DNA of 64,000 nucleotides from the NCBI GenBank assembly GCA_965279065.1, contig OZ257134.1, positions 1,860,001 to 1,924,000 of the forward strand, read 5' to 3'. A program made the translations under genes and the position numbers. The notes under the pieces are model-generated. The model searched no databases. It saw only the letters and a program-made list of their open reading frames with translations, and was not told the DNA's origin. The stretch's first letter is position 1, and every line of letters starts with the position of its first letter. The DNA is from JAKAXS01 sp965279065. GTDB taxonomy: Bacteria; Pseudomonadota; Alphaproteobacteria; Rhizobiales; Hyphomicrobiaceae. This document shows, piece after piece, positions 35,799 to 43,929 of this stretch.

Positions 35799-37175
35799 AT
35801 GAGCTTTGGTATCGGTGCGCCGCGCCGCCCGATCATCTATCTCGCGCTGTGTGCCGCCCTTTTTTCGCACCCCGCATTGACGCTCGCACAAGACCCTGCG
35901 CCCCCCAAAACGGAGGGCGCCGCACCGTCGGCCGAGGCGCCGGCAGCGGCCACTCAACCGGTCGAACCGGCAGCCGCCGGCAGCGAAGGGGACGAAAAGG
36001 TGAAGGCCGATCGCGAGCGCGCCGCCGCCAAACCGCTACCCGGCGCCGAAAAAATTCAGATCGTCCTGCTACGCGAATTGCATGACCGCGCGCCGCCCCT
36101 TTCCTTGCTCGACATCCCGCCAGCTGACGACGGTATCGCCGGCGCCAAGCTCGCCATCCAGGACAACAACACAACCGGCCGCTTCATGAAGCAGGAGTTT
36201 GCACTCGACGTCGTCGAGAGCGCCAAGCCGGAAGACCTGGTCGCCGAAGCCATCAAGCGCACCGAAGCTGGAGCCGGCTTTTTCATCGTCGACGTACCGC
36301 CCAAGACGGTTCTGGCGCTCGCGGACGCCTTGAAGGACAAGGATGCGATTATCTTCAATGCAGGTGCACCAGACGACGACCTGCGCGAGGAAAACTGCCG
36401 CATCAACGTCAAGCACACGGCGCCGACGCGCTCCATGCTGGCCGACGCCCTGGCGCAGTACATGGCCTGGAAGCGCTGGTCGAAGTGGTTCCTCATCACC
36501 GGCCCGCAGCCTGAGGACAAGGCCTTCGCCGAAGCCATGAAGCGCGCCGCCAAGCGCTTCGGCGCCCGCATCGTCGAAGAGCGCAACTTTACTTACGACC
36601 CCGGCGGCCGCCGCACGGACGGCGGCTTCGAACAGGTCCAGCAGCAGATCCCGAGCTTCACCCAGAAGGCGCCCGAGCATGACGTCCAGGTCGTCGCCGA
36701 CGAAGGTGGCCTGTTCGGCGAATACTTCCCCTACCGCACCTGGGACGCCAAGCCCGTCATCGGCACGGCCGGCCTCTACCCCACGTCCTGGCATCCGGCA
36801 ATGGAGCAATGGGGCGCGACACAGTTCCAGAACCGCTTCAAGCGCCTCTCGGGGCGCACCATGCGCGCCCGCGACTACGACGTCTGGACCGCCGTCCGCG
36901 CCGTCGGCGAGGCCGCGACGCGCAAGAAGTCCACCAACGTCAAGGATCTGATCGCCTACATGCGCGCGCCCGAGTTCGAAATCGCGGCTTTCAAGGGCCA
37001 GAAGCTCACCTTCCGCGCCTGGAACGGGCAGCTGCGACAGCCGATCCTGCTGACGACCGCCAAGCTGCCCGTCACCGTCTCGCCGCAGCCGGGCTTCCTG
37101 CATCAGCTCACCGAACTGGACACCCTCGGCATCGATAAACCCGAAACCAAGTGTAAAGCCTACGCCGCACCCTGA
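35799..37175 (+). CDS. ABC-type substrate-binding protein of the PQQ-dependent alcohol dehydrogenase system (LutA-like)
   Basis: 458 residues. Signal peptide 1-31 (ending LAQDP), then a Pro/Ala/Glu-rich linker to about residue 80, then a type I periplasmic binding domain like branched-chain amino acid receptors (KIQIVLLRELHDRAPPLSLLDIPPADDGIAGAKLAIQDNN). This belongs to the family repeatedly found in PQQ-alcohol-dehydrogenase loci; in Methylorubrum extorquens the first lut gene encodes such a protein. A lanthanide-related role is likely by context, not shown here. First gene of the plus-strand cluster; RBS GGAGGAG. Confidence 0.87.
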   Translation: MSFGIGAPRRPIIYLALCAALFSHPALTLAQDPAPPKTEGAAPSAEAPAAATQPVEPAAAGSEGDEKVKADRERAAAKPLPGAEKIQIVLLRELHDRAPPLSLLDIPPADDGIAGAKLAIQDNNTTGRFMKQEFALDVVESAKPEDLVAEAIKRTEAGAGFFIVDVPPKTVLALADALKDKDAIIFNAGAPDDDLREENCRINVKHTAPTRSMLADALAQYMAWKRWSKWFLITGPQPEDKAFAEAMKRAAKRFGARIVEERNFTYDPGGRRTDGGFEQVQQQIPSFTQKAPEHDVQVVADEGGLFGEYFPYRTWDAKPVIGTAGLYPTSWHPAMEQWGATQFQNRFKRLSGRTMRARDYDVWTAVRAVGEAATRKKSTNVKDLIAYMRAPEFEIAAFKGQKLTFRAWNGQLRQPILLTTAKLPVTVSPQPGFLHQLTELDTLGIDKPETKCKAYAAP

Positions 37176-37254
37176 TCCAGACTAGTGGCGCTCCACGTCA
37201 AGCCACCGCCAAGGCTCCACTGCGGAGCCCCTTCTCACTGCCAAGGAGTATCAA

Positions 37255-38229
37255 GTGAAAAGACTATCCCTCGCCATCGCCCTCGCTGGATCGACCATGC
37301 TGGCTGCCGCCGGCTCGGCCCAGGCGGCGACAGCGTTCGTGTCCAACGAAAAGGACAACACGATTACCGTGATCGATATGGAGAAGCTGGAGGTCACGAA
37401 GACGATCAAGGTCGGTCAGCGTCCCCGCGGCATCATCCTGACCAAGGATCTGAAATGGATCCTCGTCTGCACTAGCGACGACAACCGCATCGAAGTCTAC
37501 GACGCCAAGACCTTCGAGAAGGTCAAGATCCTTCCCTCCGGCCCCGATCCGGAACTGTTCACGCTGCATCCCTCGGGCAACCCGCTCTACGTCGCCAATG
37601 AAGACGACAACATCGTCACGGTGGTCGACATCCAGACCGGCAAGGTACTCGCTGAAGTTCCCGTCGGCACCGAGCCGGAAGGCATGGGCGCCAGCCCCGA
37701 CGGCAAGTACATCGTCAACACGTCGGAAACGACGAACATGGCGCACTTCATCGATACCGCGACGAACGAGACCGTCGAGAACATCCTCGTCGACTCGCGC
37801 CCGCGCGTCGCCGAGTTCACGGCCGACGGCAAGCACGTGTGGGTCAGCGCCGAGATCGGCGGCACGGTTTCCATCATCGACCCCGCCGAAAAGAAGGTGA
37901 TTCACAAGGTCACCTTCGAGATCCCCGGCGTCAGCAAGGATGCCATCCAGCCCGTTGGCGTGCGTATCCTGCAGGACGGCTCGAAGGCATTCGTCGCGCT
38001 TGGCCCTGCCAACCGCGTGGCCGTCGTCGACGCCAAGACGTTCGCGGTCGAAAAATACCTACTCGTCGGCCAGCGCGTCTGGAACCTCGCCTTCACGCCG
38101 GACCAGAAGTTCATGGTGACGACGAACGGCACATCCAATGACGTCTCCATAGTCGACGTCGCCAACCTCAAGGTCATCAAGTCGATCCCCACGGGCCGCT
38201 ATCCGTGGGGCGTGGCGATCGCACCTTGA
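37255..38229 (+). CDS. YVTN-type beta-propeller protein of the PQQ / lanthanide cluster
   Basis: 324 residues starting at GTG 37255 behind AAGGAG. Signal peptide 1-24 (ending AQAAT). The rest is built of about seven repeats with the pattern D-x-(I/V)-(T/S)-V-I-D-x-x-x-x-K-V, for example NTITVIDMEKLEVTKTIKVGQ and NIVTVVDIQTGKVLAEVPVG, a seven-bladed propeller. It matches the PQQ-dependent-catabolism-associated propeller family. Probably a periplasmic scaffold or ligand-binding protein; exact job unknown. A second propeller lies at 48839. Confidence 0.88.
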   Translation: MKRLSLAIALAGSTMLAAAGSAQAATAFVSNEKDNTITVIDMEKLEVTKTIKVGQRPRGIILTKDLKWILVCTSDDNRIEVYDAKTFEKVKILPSGPDPELFTLHPSGNPLYVANEDDNIVTVVDIQTGKVLAEVPVGTEPEGMGASPDGKYIVNTSETTNMAHFIDTATNETVENILVDSRPRVAEFTADGKHVWVSAEIGGTVSIIDPAEKKVIHKVTFEIPGVSKDAIQPVGVRILQDGSKAFVALGPANRVAVVDAKTFAVEKYLLVGQRVWNLAFTPDQKFMVTTNGTSNDVSIVDVANLKVIKSIPTGRYPWGVAIAP

Positions 38230-38325
38230 ATTCCGCGAGACACGAGCCTGCTGCAAGCAAGCTTGGGCGCGTCTTCAGGAGGGACGCGCCGGCCTCTTCG
38301 AGGCAGTCTCAAACAAGGAACGACA

Positions 38326-38757
38326 ATGCGTAAACTGACACTCGCGTTCACGGCTGCGCTCCTCGGCGCAATCCTACCCGCCACCGCATCCGCGGAGGGC
38401 TTCCTGGCCGGCCGCCTGGAAAAGCTCCCGGACCTGGTGATCGGCCTGGGCGACGGCGGCTACGAAACCTCCAAGGACACTTATGAGTTGACGACCGGCA
38501 AAGGTTATCGCTTGTGGCTGAAGGCTACGGGCAAGAAGGAGTGCGCCTTCGTTGCACCGGACTTCTTCCAGAATGTCTGGTTCCGCAAGGTCGAGGTTAA
38601 CAAGGTCGAGATCAAGGCCTCTGCTTTTCACGAAATTGAGTTCGAGCGCGAAGGTGAAGCCGAACTTTTCTTCACGCCGATCAAACCCGGAGAGTACACC
38701 TGGGGCTGCAAGGGTCTTGAAGACAAGGGCCTGACCGGCAAAATAACAGTCAAATGA
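38326..38757 (+). CDS. Exported cupredoxin-like protein with incomplete copper site
   Basis: 143 residues with signal peptide 1-22 (ending ASAEG). The end of the protein has the cupredoxin loop PGEYTWGCKGLEDKGLTGKI: the cysteine is kept, but the His and Met that normally follow it in type 1 copper sites are absent and acidic residues (ED) stand there instead. The upstream segment KECAFVAPDFFQNVWF resembles the strand that carries the first histidine, here with cysteine. So copper binding of the usual kind is unlikely. Its stop overlaps the ABC ATPase start (ATGA), tying it to the transporter. Confidence 0.78.
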   Translation: MRKLTLAFTAALLGAILPATASAEGFLAGRLEKLPDLVIGLGDGGYETSKDTYELTTGKGYRLWLKATGKKECAFVAPDFFQNVWFRKVEVNKVEIKASAFHEIEFEREGEAELFFTPIKPGEYTWGCKGLEDKGLTGKITVK

Positions 38758-39536
38758 TCGGAGCATCCGTGCTGCAGCAAGCACCAGAGACGGAAGCACA
38801 GACGCTGGTCGTGAACGGGGTCAGTCATCGTTTCGATGACTACCTCGCCCTCGACAACGTCTCGCTCAGCGTGCCGCGCGGCGCCTTCACGGTGTTGCTC
38901 GGTCTGAATGGCGCTGGAAAGTCCACACTCTTCTCGCTGATCACCCGCCTCTACGACAACGTCTCCGGCGAGATCCGCATTCTCGGCAATGACGTCCGAC
39001 GCCGGCCGACCGCCGCATTGCAGAAGCTGGGCGTCGTGTTCCAAAGCCGCACGCTCGACCAGGATCTCACTCTCAAGCAGAATTTGATGTATCACGCCGC
39101 CCTGCACGGCATCGCCCGGCGCGAGGCCAAGGTCCGTTGCCAGGAAGCCCTCGAACGCGTGGGCCTGGCTGACCGCCAGAACGAAAAGGTTCGCAACCTC
39201 TCCGGCGGCCAGGCGCGCCGTGTCGAGATTGCCCGCTCCCTGCTACATCGCCCCGGTTGTCTCCTCCTCGATGAGCCGACCGTCGGCCTCGATATCGGAT
39301 CGCGCGAGAGTGTCGTCGGCATCGTCCGCACGCTCGTCGCCGAACAGGATCTCGGCGTCCTGTGGGCCACCCACCTGATCGACGAGGTCGCCCCCACGGA
39401 CCGGATCGTCGTTCTGCATCGCGGCAAGGTGCTCTTCGCCGGCACCGTGCCGGAATTCCTCGCCAAGACAGGCACAGACAACGTCCGCGCCGCCTTCCGC
39501 AGCATCACGGGCACGCGCAACGGAGACGACCAATGA
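38754..39536 (+). CDS. ABC transporter ATP-binding protein, PQQ-dependent system (LutE-like)
   Basis: 260 residues. Walker A LNGAGKST near residue 49-56, Q-loop GVVFQSRTLDQDLT, signature LSGGQARRVEIAR, Walker B CLLLDEPTVGLD, H-loop LWATHLID. It is of the drug/polysaccharide export (ABC-2) type and matches the ATPases found in PQQ-alcohol-dehydrogenase loci. Overlaps both neighbours by four bases, so the ATPase and permease are made together. Confidence 0.9.
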   Translation: MIGASVLQQAPETEAQTLVVNGVSHRFDDYLALDNVSLSVPRGAFTVLLGLNGAGKSTLFSLITRLYDNVSGEIRILGNDVRRRPTAALQKLGVVFQSRTLDQDLTLKQNLMYHAALHGIARREAKVRCQEALERVGLADRQNEKVRNLSGGQARRVEIARSLLHRPGCLLLDEPTVGLDIGSRESVVGIVRTLVAEQDLGVLWATHLIDEVAPTDRIVVLHRGKVLFAGTVPEFLAKTGTDNVRAAFRSITGTRNGDDQ

Positions 39537-40552
39537 CCACCGCCGCCCTGCCCACTGGCGGCTCGTCCGCGGGCACCATCGCCGATGAACCCAATCGCCT
39601 CGGCATCGGCGGCTACGTTACCTGCCTGCTCGGCATCGTATGGCGCGAAGTCATGCGCTTCCTGCACCAGCGCGAACGCTTCTTTTCCGCCTTGGTCCGT
39701 CCGCTGATCTGGCTCTTCATCTTTGCCGCCGGCTTCCGCCAAGTCCTCGGCGTCTCGATCATCCCGCCCTATTCGACGTATGTGCTCTACGAGACCTTCG
39801 TGATGCCTGGCCTCGTCGGCATGATCCTGCTGTTCAACGCCATGCAGTCGTCGCTGTCGATGGTCTACGACCGCGAGACCGGCGCCATGCGCACGCTGCT
39901 CGTCAGCCCGTTTCCCCGCTCGTTCCTGTTACTCTCCAAGCTCATCGGCGGCGTGTCCGTCGCCCTGCTGCAGGCCTACGTCTTTCTCTTCATAGCTCGC
40001 CTGTGGGAAGCCTGGACCTGGAGCAGTCAGGACTCAATCCTGACCAATATCGCCGCGACCTGGCAGCAATTCGGCGTCGTCGACCCGCCGCTCTCCGGCT
40101 ACCTCACGGTGTTGCCCGCCCTCATCCTGGCCGGCCTGATGCTCGGCTCGCTGGCGCTGTTCATGTCGTCGGTCATCAAGCAGCTGGAAAACTTCGCCGG
40201 CGTGATGAACTTCGTGATCTTCCCGATGTTCTTCGCCTCGTCCGCCCTCTACCCGCTGTGGCGCATCAAGGAAAGCAGCGTGCTACTCTACGAAATCTGC
40301 CGCCTCAATCCGTTCACGCATGCCGTCGAACTCATCCGCTTCGGACTCTATGGCCAGATCGGTCCCCCGGTGGAGCAGGCGGCCCAGGCGGCCGCCGACG
40401 GCTGGAGCTTCGCCGTCGTCAATGGCATCGATCTCACTCACCTTTACGTTGTCGTCGGCTGCACCCTGTTCTTCCTGGCCGCAGCCGTCTATGCCTACAA
40501 CCCATCGAAAGGCCTGATCGGCCGCCGCGGCGGCGCAGGCGCAGGAGCCTAG
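39533..40552 (+). CDS. ABC-2 type permease, PQQ-dependent system (LutF-like)
   Basis: 339 residues, six transmembrane helices in the ABC-2 arrangement (LVRPLIWLFIFAAGFRQVLG; DRETGAMRTLLVSPFPRSFLLLSKLIGGV; FAGVMNFVIFPMFFASSALYPLW). ABC-2 permeases normally export. The start ATG at 39533 overlaps the ATPase stop. Together with the periplasmic proteins upstream this gives a transporter whose direction is not obvious from family knowledge. Confidence 0.9.
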   Translation: MTTAALPTGGSSAGTIADEPNRLGIGGYVTCLLGIVWREVMRFLHQRERFFSALVRPLIWLFIFAAGFRQVLGVSIIPPYSTYVLYETFVMPGLVGMILLFNAMQSSLSMVYDRETGAMRTLLVSPFPRSFLLLSKLIGGVSVALLQAYVFLFIARLWEAWTWSSQDSILTNIAATWQQFGVVDPPLSGYLTVLPALILAGLMLGSLALFMSSVIKQLENFAGVMNFVIFPMFFASSALYPLWRIKESSVLLYEICRLNPFTHAVELIRFGLYGQIGPPVEQAAQAAADGWSFAVVNGIDLTHLYVVVGCTLFFLAAAVYAYNPSKGLIGRRGGAGAGA

Positions 40553-40558
40553 AACACG

Positions 40559-41308
40559 ATGCAAGCAACGAGCCCCACCATGCGTAAGACGCTCCTCGCC
40601 ACTGTCGCAATCTTTGCGCTGGCCACCCTACCCTGCTTCGCCCAGGGCGCAGCCAACCCCGGCGCACCGCAGGCAGCCCAGCCGGCTCCGCCACCTCCCG
40701 GCGCCCCAGCCGCCGGCACAGACACCGCCGCCGACGCCGCCACCGTGGCCGCGTCTGAGAGCGATTGGCCCTGCGTTCAGGTCAAGGTCAGCAAGATCGA
40801 CTCCGCCGCTGTCTGGGACGGCCCGCCCGTCGAGGGTCTAAAGAACACCTCCGAAGACGACGCGTTGCGCACCATCGTCACGACGTCTGTGAGCCGCCGC
40901 ATTCAGATGCCCGACGTCGAAAAGGCCATAGCCGACTATGCCAAGGGCTTGCCCGATGCAGAGCGCGACGCCAAGCTGACGCTGCTCTTCTCCAACGTGC
41001 TCGAGACGGCAAACAATCAGCGCAACTCCATCGTCAACGGCATCGAGAAGTATCAGAGGCGCCAGCGCGCCAACGCCAAGGAAATTGAAACGCAGGGCGC
41101 CGCAATTGCCGACCTTGAATCAAAGGCCCCCACGGATTTGACGCAGCCCACGCCGGAAGTCGACGCCGCTCGCGAAAAATACGACTGGTTCGCCCGCGTG
41201 TTCCAGGAGCGGCAAGGCAACATCCCGATCGCCTGCGAACTGCCGACGCTGATCGAACAGCGCGTATTCGCCGTCGCCCGCGCTATCCGCGCCCAGATGA
41301 AGAGCTGA
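40559..41308 (+). CDS. Exported protein of the lanthanide/PQQ cluster, function unknown
   Basis: 249 residues. The hydrophobic signal segment is RKTLLATVAIFALATLPCFAQG; an ATG seven codons inside could also be the start. A Pro/Ala-rich linker (about 30-65) leads to a largely helical domain with two cysteines (DWPCVQVKVSKIDS; PIACELPTL). The region around SNVLETANNQRNSIVNGIEKYQRRQR looks like a coiled coil. No known family is recognised. Last gene of the plus-strand run, six bases after the permease. Confidence 0.72.
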   Translation: MQATSPTMRKTLLATVAIFALATLPCFAQGAANPGAPQAAQPAPPPPGAPAAGTDTAADAATVAASESDWPCVQVKVSKIDSAAVWDGPPVEGLKNTSEDDALRTIVTTSVSRRIQMPDVEKAIADYAKGLPDAERDAKLTLLFSNVLETANNQRNSIVNGIEKYQRRQRANAKEIETQGAAIADLESKAPTDLTQPTPEVDAAREKYDWFARVFQERQGNIPIACELPTLIEQRVFAVARAIRAQMKS

Positions 41309-41352
41309 AGTTGGTCTGACCTAGCACGCCATGGCCGGCAGGCATTTGGCCG

Positions 41353-41967
41353 TCACGGCGTGCTGGCGACCGACGCCAGATCGTTACCCGCCTCCTGCCA
41401 GCCGTCTGTCCCCTCCGGGTACCAGATGACGTCCTTGTAGCCCCACTCCATCGCCCGCTTGGCGGCGTTCCACGACATCCAGCAGTCGCGCAGGCAGAAG
41501 AACAGCAGCGGCTTGCCGGGCTCGGCCGCGCTCAGCTTTGTCAGGGTCGACCGGAAATAGTCGTCGACACCCAGCGGCGTCACGCCGTAGCCGACGTTGG
41601 GCACCCAGTGCGCACCCGCGATCGTGTCGTGCTTGGGGTCGATCCACAACGTCCCAGCCGGCAGGTTGACCGGCTTCGGCGGCTTTGGAAACACGTCGAT
41701 GAAAATGGCCTGCTGCTGCTCCAGCAGCTTCTCCGCGGCCAGCGTGTCGATCACCTTGGCGCCCGCCAGCGTCTTCGGCACCGGCTTGCGATAGTCGTCC
41801 ATACGATAGCCGGACGGCTCCGGCGGCGCTTCTCCGGGCGCCGGCGGCACGCGCAGCTTGGCATGATCGGGATCTTCGGCACGGACTGCCGGCGCGAGCA
41901 GCGCCAGCACGCTCGCACTAGCCAGCACGACGGCGCAGAACGCGAATGACGATTTGATCGACGGCAT
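41353..41967 (-). CDS. PQQ-dependent-catabolism-associated rhodanese-like protein with CxxxCW motif
   Basis: 204 residues. Signal peptide 1-30 (ending AVRAED). The fold is rhodanese-like: VIDTLAAEKLLEQQQAIFIDVFP and a C-terminal active loop FFCLRDCWMSWNAAKRA, with two cysteines three residues apart and tryptophan next. This fits the family named for the CXXCW motif in PQQ-alcohol-dehydrogenase loci. Such a pair could act in redox or metal handling. Start after GAGGCGCGCC. Last gene of the xoxF-G-J minus-strand run. Confidence 0.87.
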   Translation of the reverse strand: MPSIKSSFAFCAVVLASASVLALLAPAVRAEDPDHAKLRVPPAPGEAPPEPSGYRMDDYRKPVPKTLAGAKVIDTLAAEKLLEQQQAIFIDVFPKPPKPVNLPAGTLWIDPKHDTIAGAHWVPNVGYGVTPLGVDDYFRSTLTKLSAAEPGKPLLFFCLRDCWMSWNAAKRAMEWGYKDVIWYPEGTDGWQEAGNDLASVASTP

Positions 41968-42016
41968 GGCGCGCCTCAACAGGCTTCGTGTGTGAAGCCG
42001 CGAAGCGCGCCGCTCG

Positions 42017-43036
42017 TCATGGCGTTGCAGACGCCGGCGGCTGAGCCGGTGCCGCGGGCGCAGCCCCAGGAGCCGGTGCCGTCGCAGTGGGCCCGGCCCC
42101 CATGCCCATCGGCGGGGCACCGTCGGTGAAGCCTTGCGATACGCCGCGCTTCTGCACGACCGGATCATCCTTCTCTGGCGGTGGCGGCACGATCGCCGTC
42201 CGCGCCTCGGTGATGATGCGATCCTGCTCGTCGACCAACGGCACGCCGTACTCCAGCAGCACCTTGTCGATGTCGGGCTGACGCTTGGAGATTACCTGGT
42301 TCAGCTGACGCTTCCACGCACCGTCCGTCTGCCGCACGCCCATCGTGATGCGGAATTCCGTGCGGGCGTTCTTGTCCTTGAGCAGCGGTACGACAGTCAG
42401 CTTGTCGCCACCACGCGTGGCGTAGTAACCGGCCATCGGCCCCCAGATGACTGCGGCATCGGTCTCGCCCTTCCGGACGTCGGCAATCATTTCCTCGGCC
42501 GGCGACTCATAGCGCCGGTCGACGACGAAACGATAACCTTTAGCCTTCCCGATCAGACCCGCGCGCGCGACAAGGTCACCGGACGGCGCACCGATCTGGA
42601 TGCCGACCTTCTTGCCCTGCATCTTGGGATCCGTCAGCGTCTCGACGCCGTCGAGCCCCACGCCCGGCTTGAACACGATCGCATAGGTGGAGCGATAATA
42701 GTGATTGGTGTTGAGCACCAGCTCTTCGCCCTGAACGGTGCCGATGATGATATCGCAGCGCTTCGCCGCGAGCGTCTGGCGAACGAAACCCATCGAACTG
42801 GGTAGATAGCGGTATTCCGTCTTGAGCTTGAGCTCGTCGGCGACGATTTCCGCAATCTTGTTTTCGAAACCCTCCCCCTTGTTGTTGGAGAAGGGCATGT
42901 TCGCCGGATCCGAGCAGACGCGCAGAATCTTGCGATTGACGAGGTCGGCATAGTTGCCGTCAGCGGCCTGAGCGGCGCCGATTCCGCTCAGACTGCCTGC
43001 AACGAGTGCCACCAACGCAGTGATGGACTTGTGCAT
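42017..43036 (-). CDS. xoxJ: Methanol dehydrogenase-associated periplasmic binding protein XoxJ
   Basis: 339 residues. Signal peptide 1-24 (ending AQAAD), then a type II solute-binding fold (KILRVCSDPANMPFSNNKGEGFENKIAEIVADELKL) like MxaJ/XoxJ, and a Pro/Ala-rich tail of about 40 residues. XoxJ is essential for XoxF function in vivo in studied methylotrophs and is thought to bind or help activate XoxF rather than serve an ABC importer. ATG at 43036 follows AGGAAC. Directly downstream of xoxG. Confidence 0.94.
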   Translation of the reverse strand: MHKSITALVALVAGSLSGIGAAQAADGNYADLVNRKILRVCSDPANMPFSNNKGEGFENKIAEIVADELKLKTEYRYLPSSMGFVRQTLAAKRCDIIIGTVQGEELVLNTNHYYRSTYAIVFKPGVGLDGVETLTDPKMQGKKVGIQIGAPSGDLVARAGLIGKAKGYRFVVDRRYESPAEEMIADVRKGETDAAVIWGPMAGYYATRGGDKLTVVPLLKDKNARTEFRITMGVRQTDGAWKRQLNQVISKRQPDIDKVLLEYGVPLVDEQDRIITEARTAIVPPPPEKDDPVVQKRGVSQGFTDGAPPMGMGAGPTATAPAPGAAPAAPAQPPASATP

Positions 43037-43082
43037 GATGATGTTCCTGATGAGTGAATAGGAAGCAGGCGCTTGGCGCGCC

Positions 43083-43763
43083 CTACTCCATGCAGCTCTT
43101 CTCGTACTCTTGAGCTTCCTTGGTCTTTGCAACGCGCTTCTTCACCCAAGCCTGGCCCGACTTCAGGGCACCGTCAGCGCGGGCCTTCAGGTACGTGTAG
43201 AGGTCGTCAACGTAGCACATGACATTGGGATTGGAGGCGAATGCCGGCATCACGCGATCAGAGAAGGTACGGCCGCTCGAAACAACTTCCTTGAACTGGT
43301 CATAGGTCATCGTCTTCAGCGAGTCTGCCAGTGCCGGAGCGAACGTCGAACCCAGGCCATTCGGGCCGTGGCAGACGTGGCATTCCGAGTGATAGCGCTT
43401 GAAGCCTTCGTAAGTGGCCCAGTCGATCGTTCCATCTTCTGAAATCCGATACGTCGGCTCGCCGGTGTCGAGCGTCCAACGCGTATCGGCCCAGACCGCG
43501 CCGTCCTTTGCGCTCTTGCCCGGCTGCGTCTTGGGGTCGACCTTCGACGGCCCGCCACCTGCAGCCTGTTTGTTTGATCCGGCTTGTCCCGAACCGGCCG
43601 TGCCGGCGGCAGGCGCGGCATCGGCCGCTGGGGCCTCGGCAGCAGGGGCCTCAGCAGCAGGTGCAGCGGCCTTGTCGGCAGCCGGAGCGTCAGCTGCGAC
43701 GGCAGCAGTTACGGACATGATGAAGCCGAGCCCGACGACGGCGACGTATAGAGACCTGTTCAC
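43083..43763 (-). CDS. xoxG: Cytochrome c-L type electron acceptor XoxG
   Basis: 226 residues starting at GTG 43763 behind AGGGGA; a TTG 12 codons earlier is less likely. Signal peptide to about residue 24 is followed by an unusually long Ala/Pro-rich linker (to about residue 62). The heme site is CHVCH (residues 128-132) and a candidate axial Met lies in DRVMPAFAS. XoxG takes electrons from XoxF in the periplasm. It follows xoxF after 166 bases that hold a terminator and a promoter. Confidence 0.95.
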   Translation of the reverse strand: MNRSLYVAVVGLGFIMSVTAAVAADAPAADKAAAPAAEAPAAEAPAADAAPAAGTAGSGQAGSNKQAAGGGPSKVDPKTQPGKSAKDGAVWADTRWTLDTGEPTYRISEDGTIDWATYEGFKRYHSECHVCHGPNGLGSTFAPALADSLKTMTYDQFKEVVSSGRTFSDRVMPAFASNPNVMCYVDDLYTYLKARADGALKSGQAWVKKRVAKTKEAQEYEKSCME

Positions 43764-43850
43764 GCGTTTCCCCTGTTTGCTAGCAGCCGGCGAGTTCAAA
43801 GCTCGCTGTTGTCATTACGGAGTCCGTCAGACGGCGGATCCGTTGCTAGA

Positions 43851-43878
43851 TTTATATAATGTTGTTGCCAGTTTTCAA
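43851..43878 (-). promoter_or_regulatory. Candidate promoter for xoxG-J
   Basis: On the minus strand TTGAAA (complement of 43873-43878) and TATAAA (complement of 43851-43856) are 16 bases apart, a good sigma-70-type pair, about 90 bases upstream of the xoxG start and just after the xoxF terminator. Confidence 0.5.
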
Positions 43879-43910
43879 ACGAAAGACCGGCGCGGAAGTT
43901 CCGCGCCGGT
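43878..43910 (-). terminator. Terminator hairpin between xoxF and xoxG
   Basis: On the minus strand ACCGGCGCGGAA / TTCCGCGCCGGT form a 12-bp stem with a one-base centre (in practice a small loop), followed by CTTTCGTTT. It lies 20 bases past the xoxF stop. Stem strength and a partial T-run suggest partial termination, lowering xoxG-J against xoxF. Confidence 0.75.
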
Positions 43911-43929
43911 CCCGATATAGTGTCGCAGC

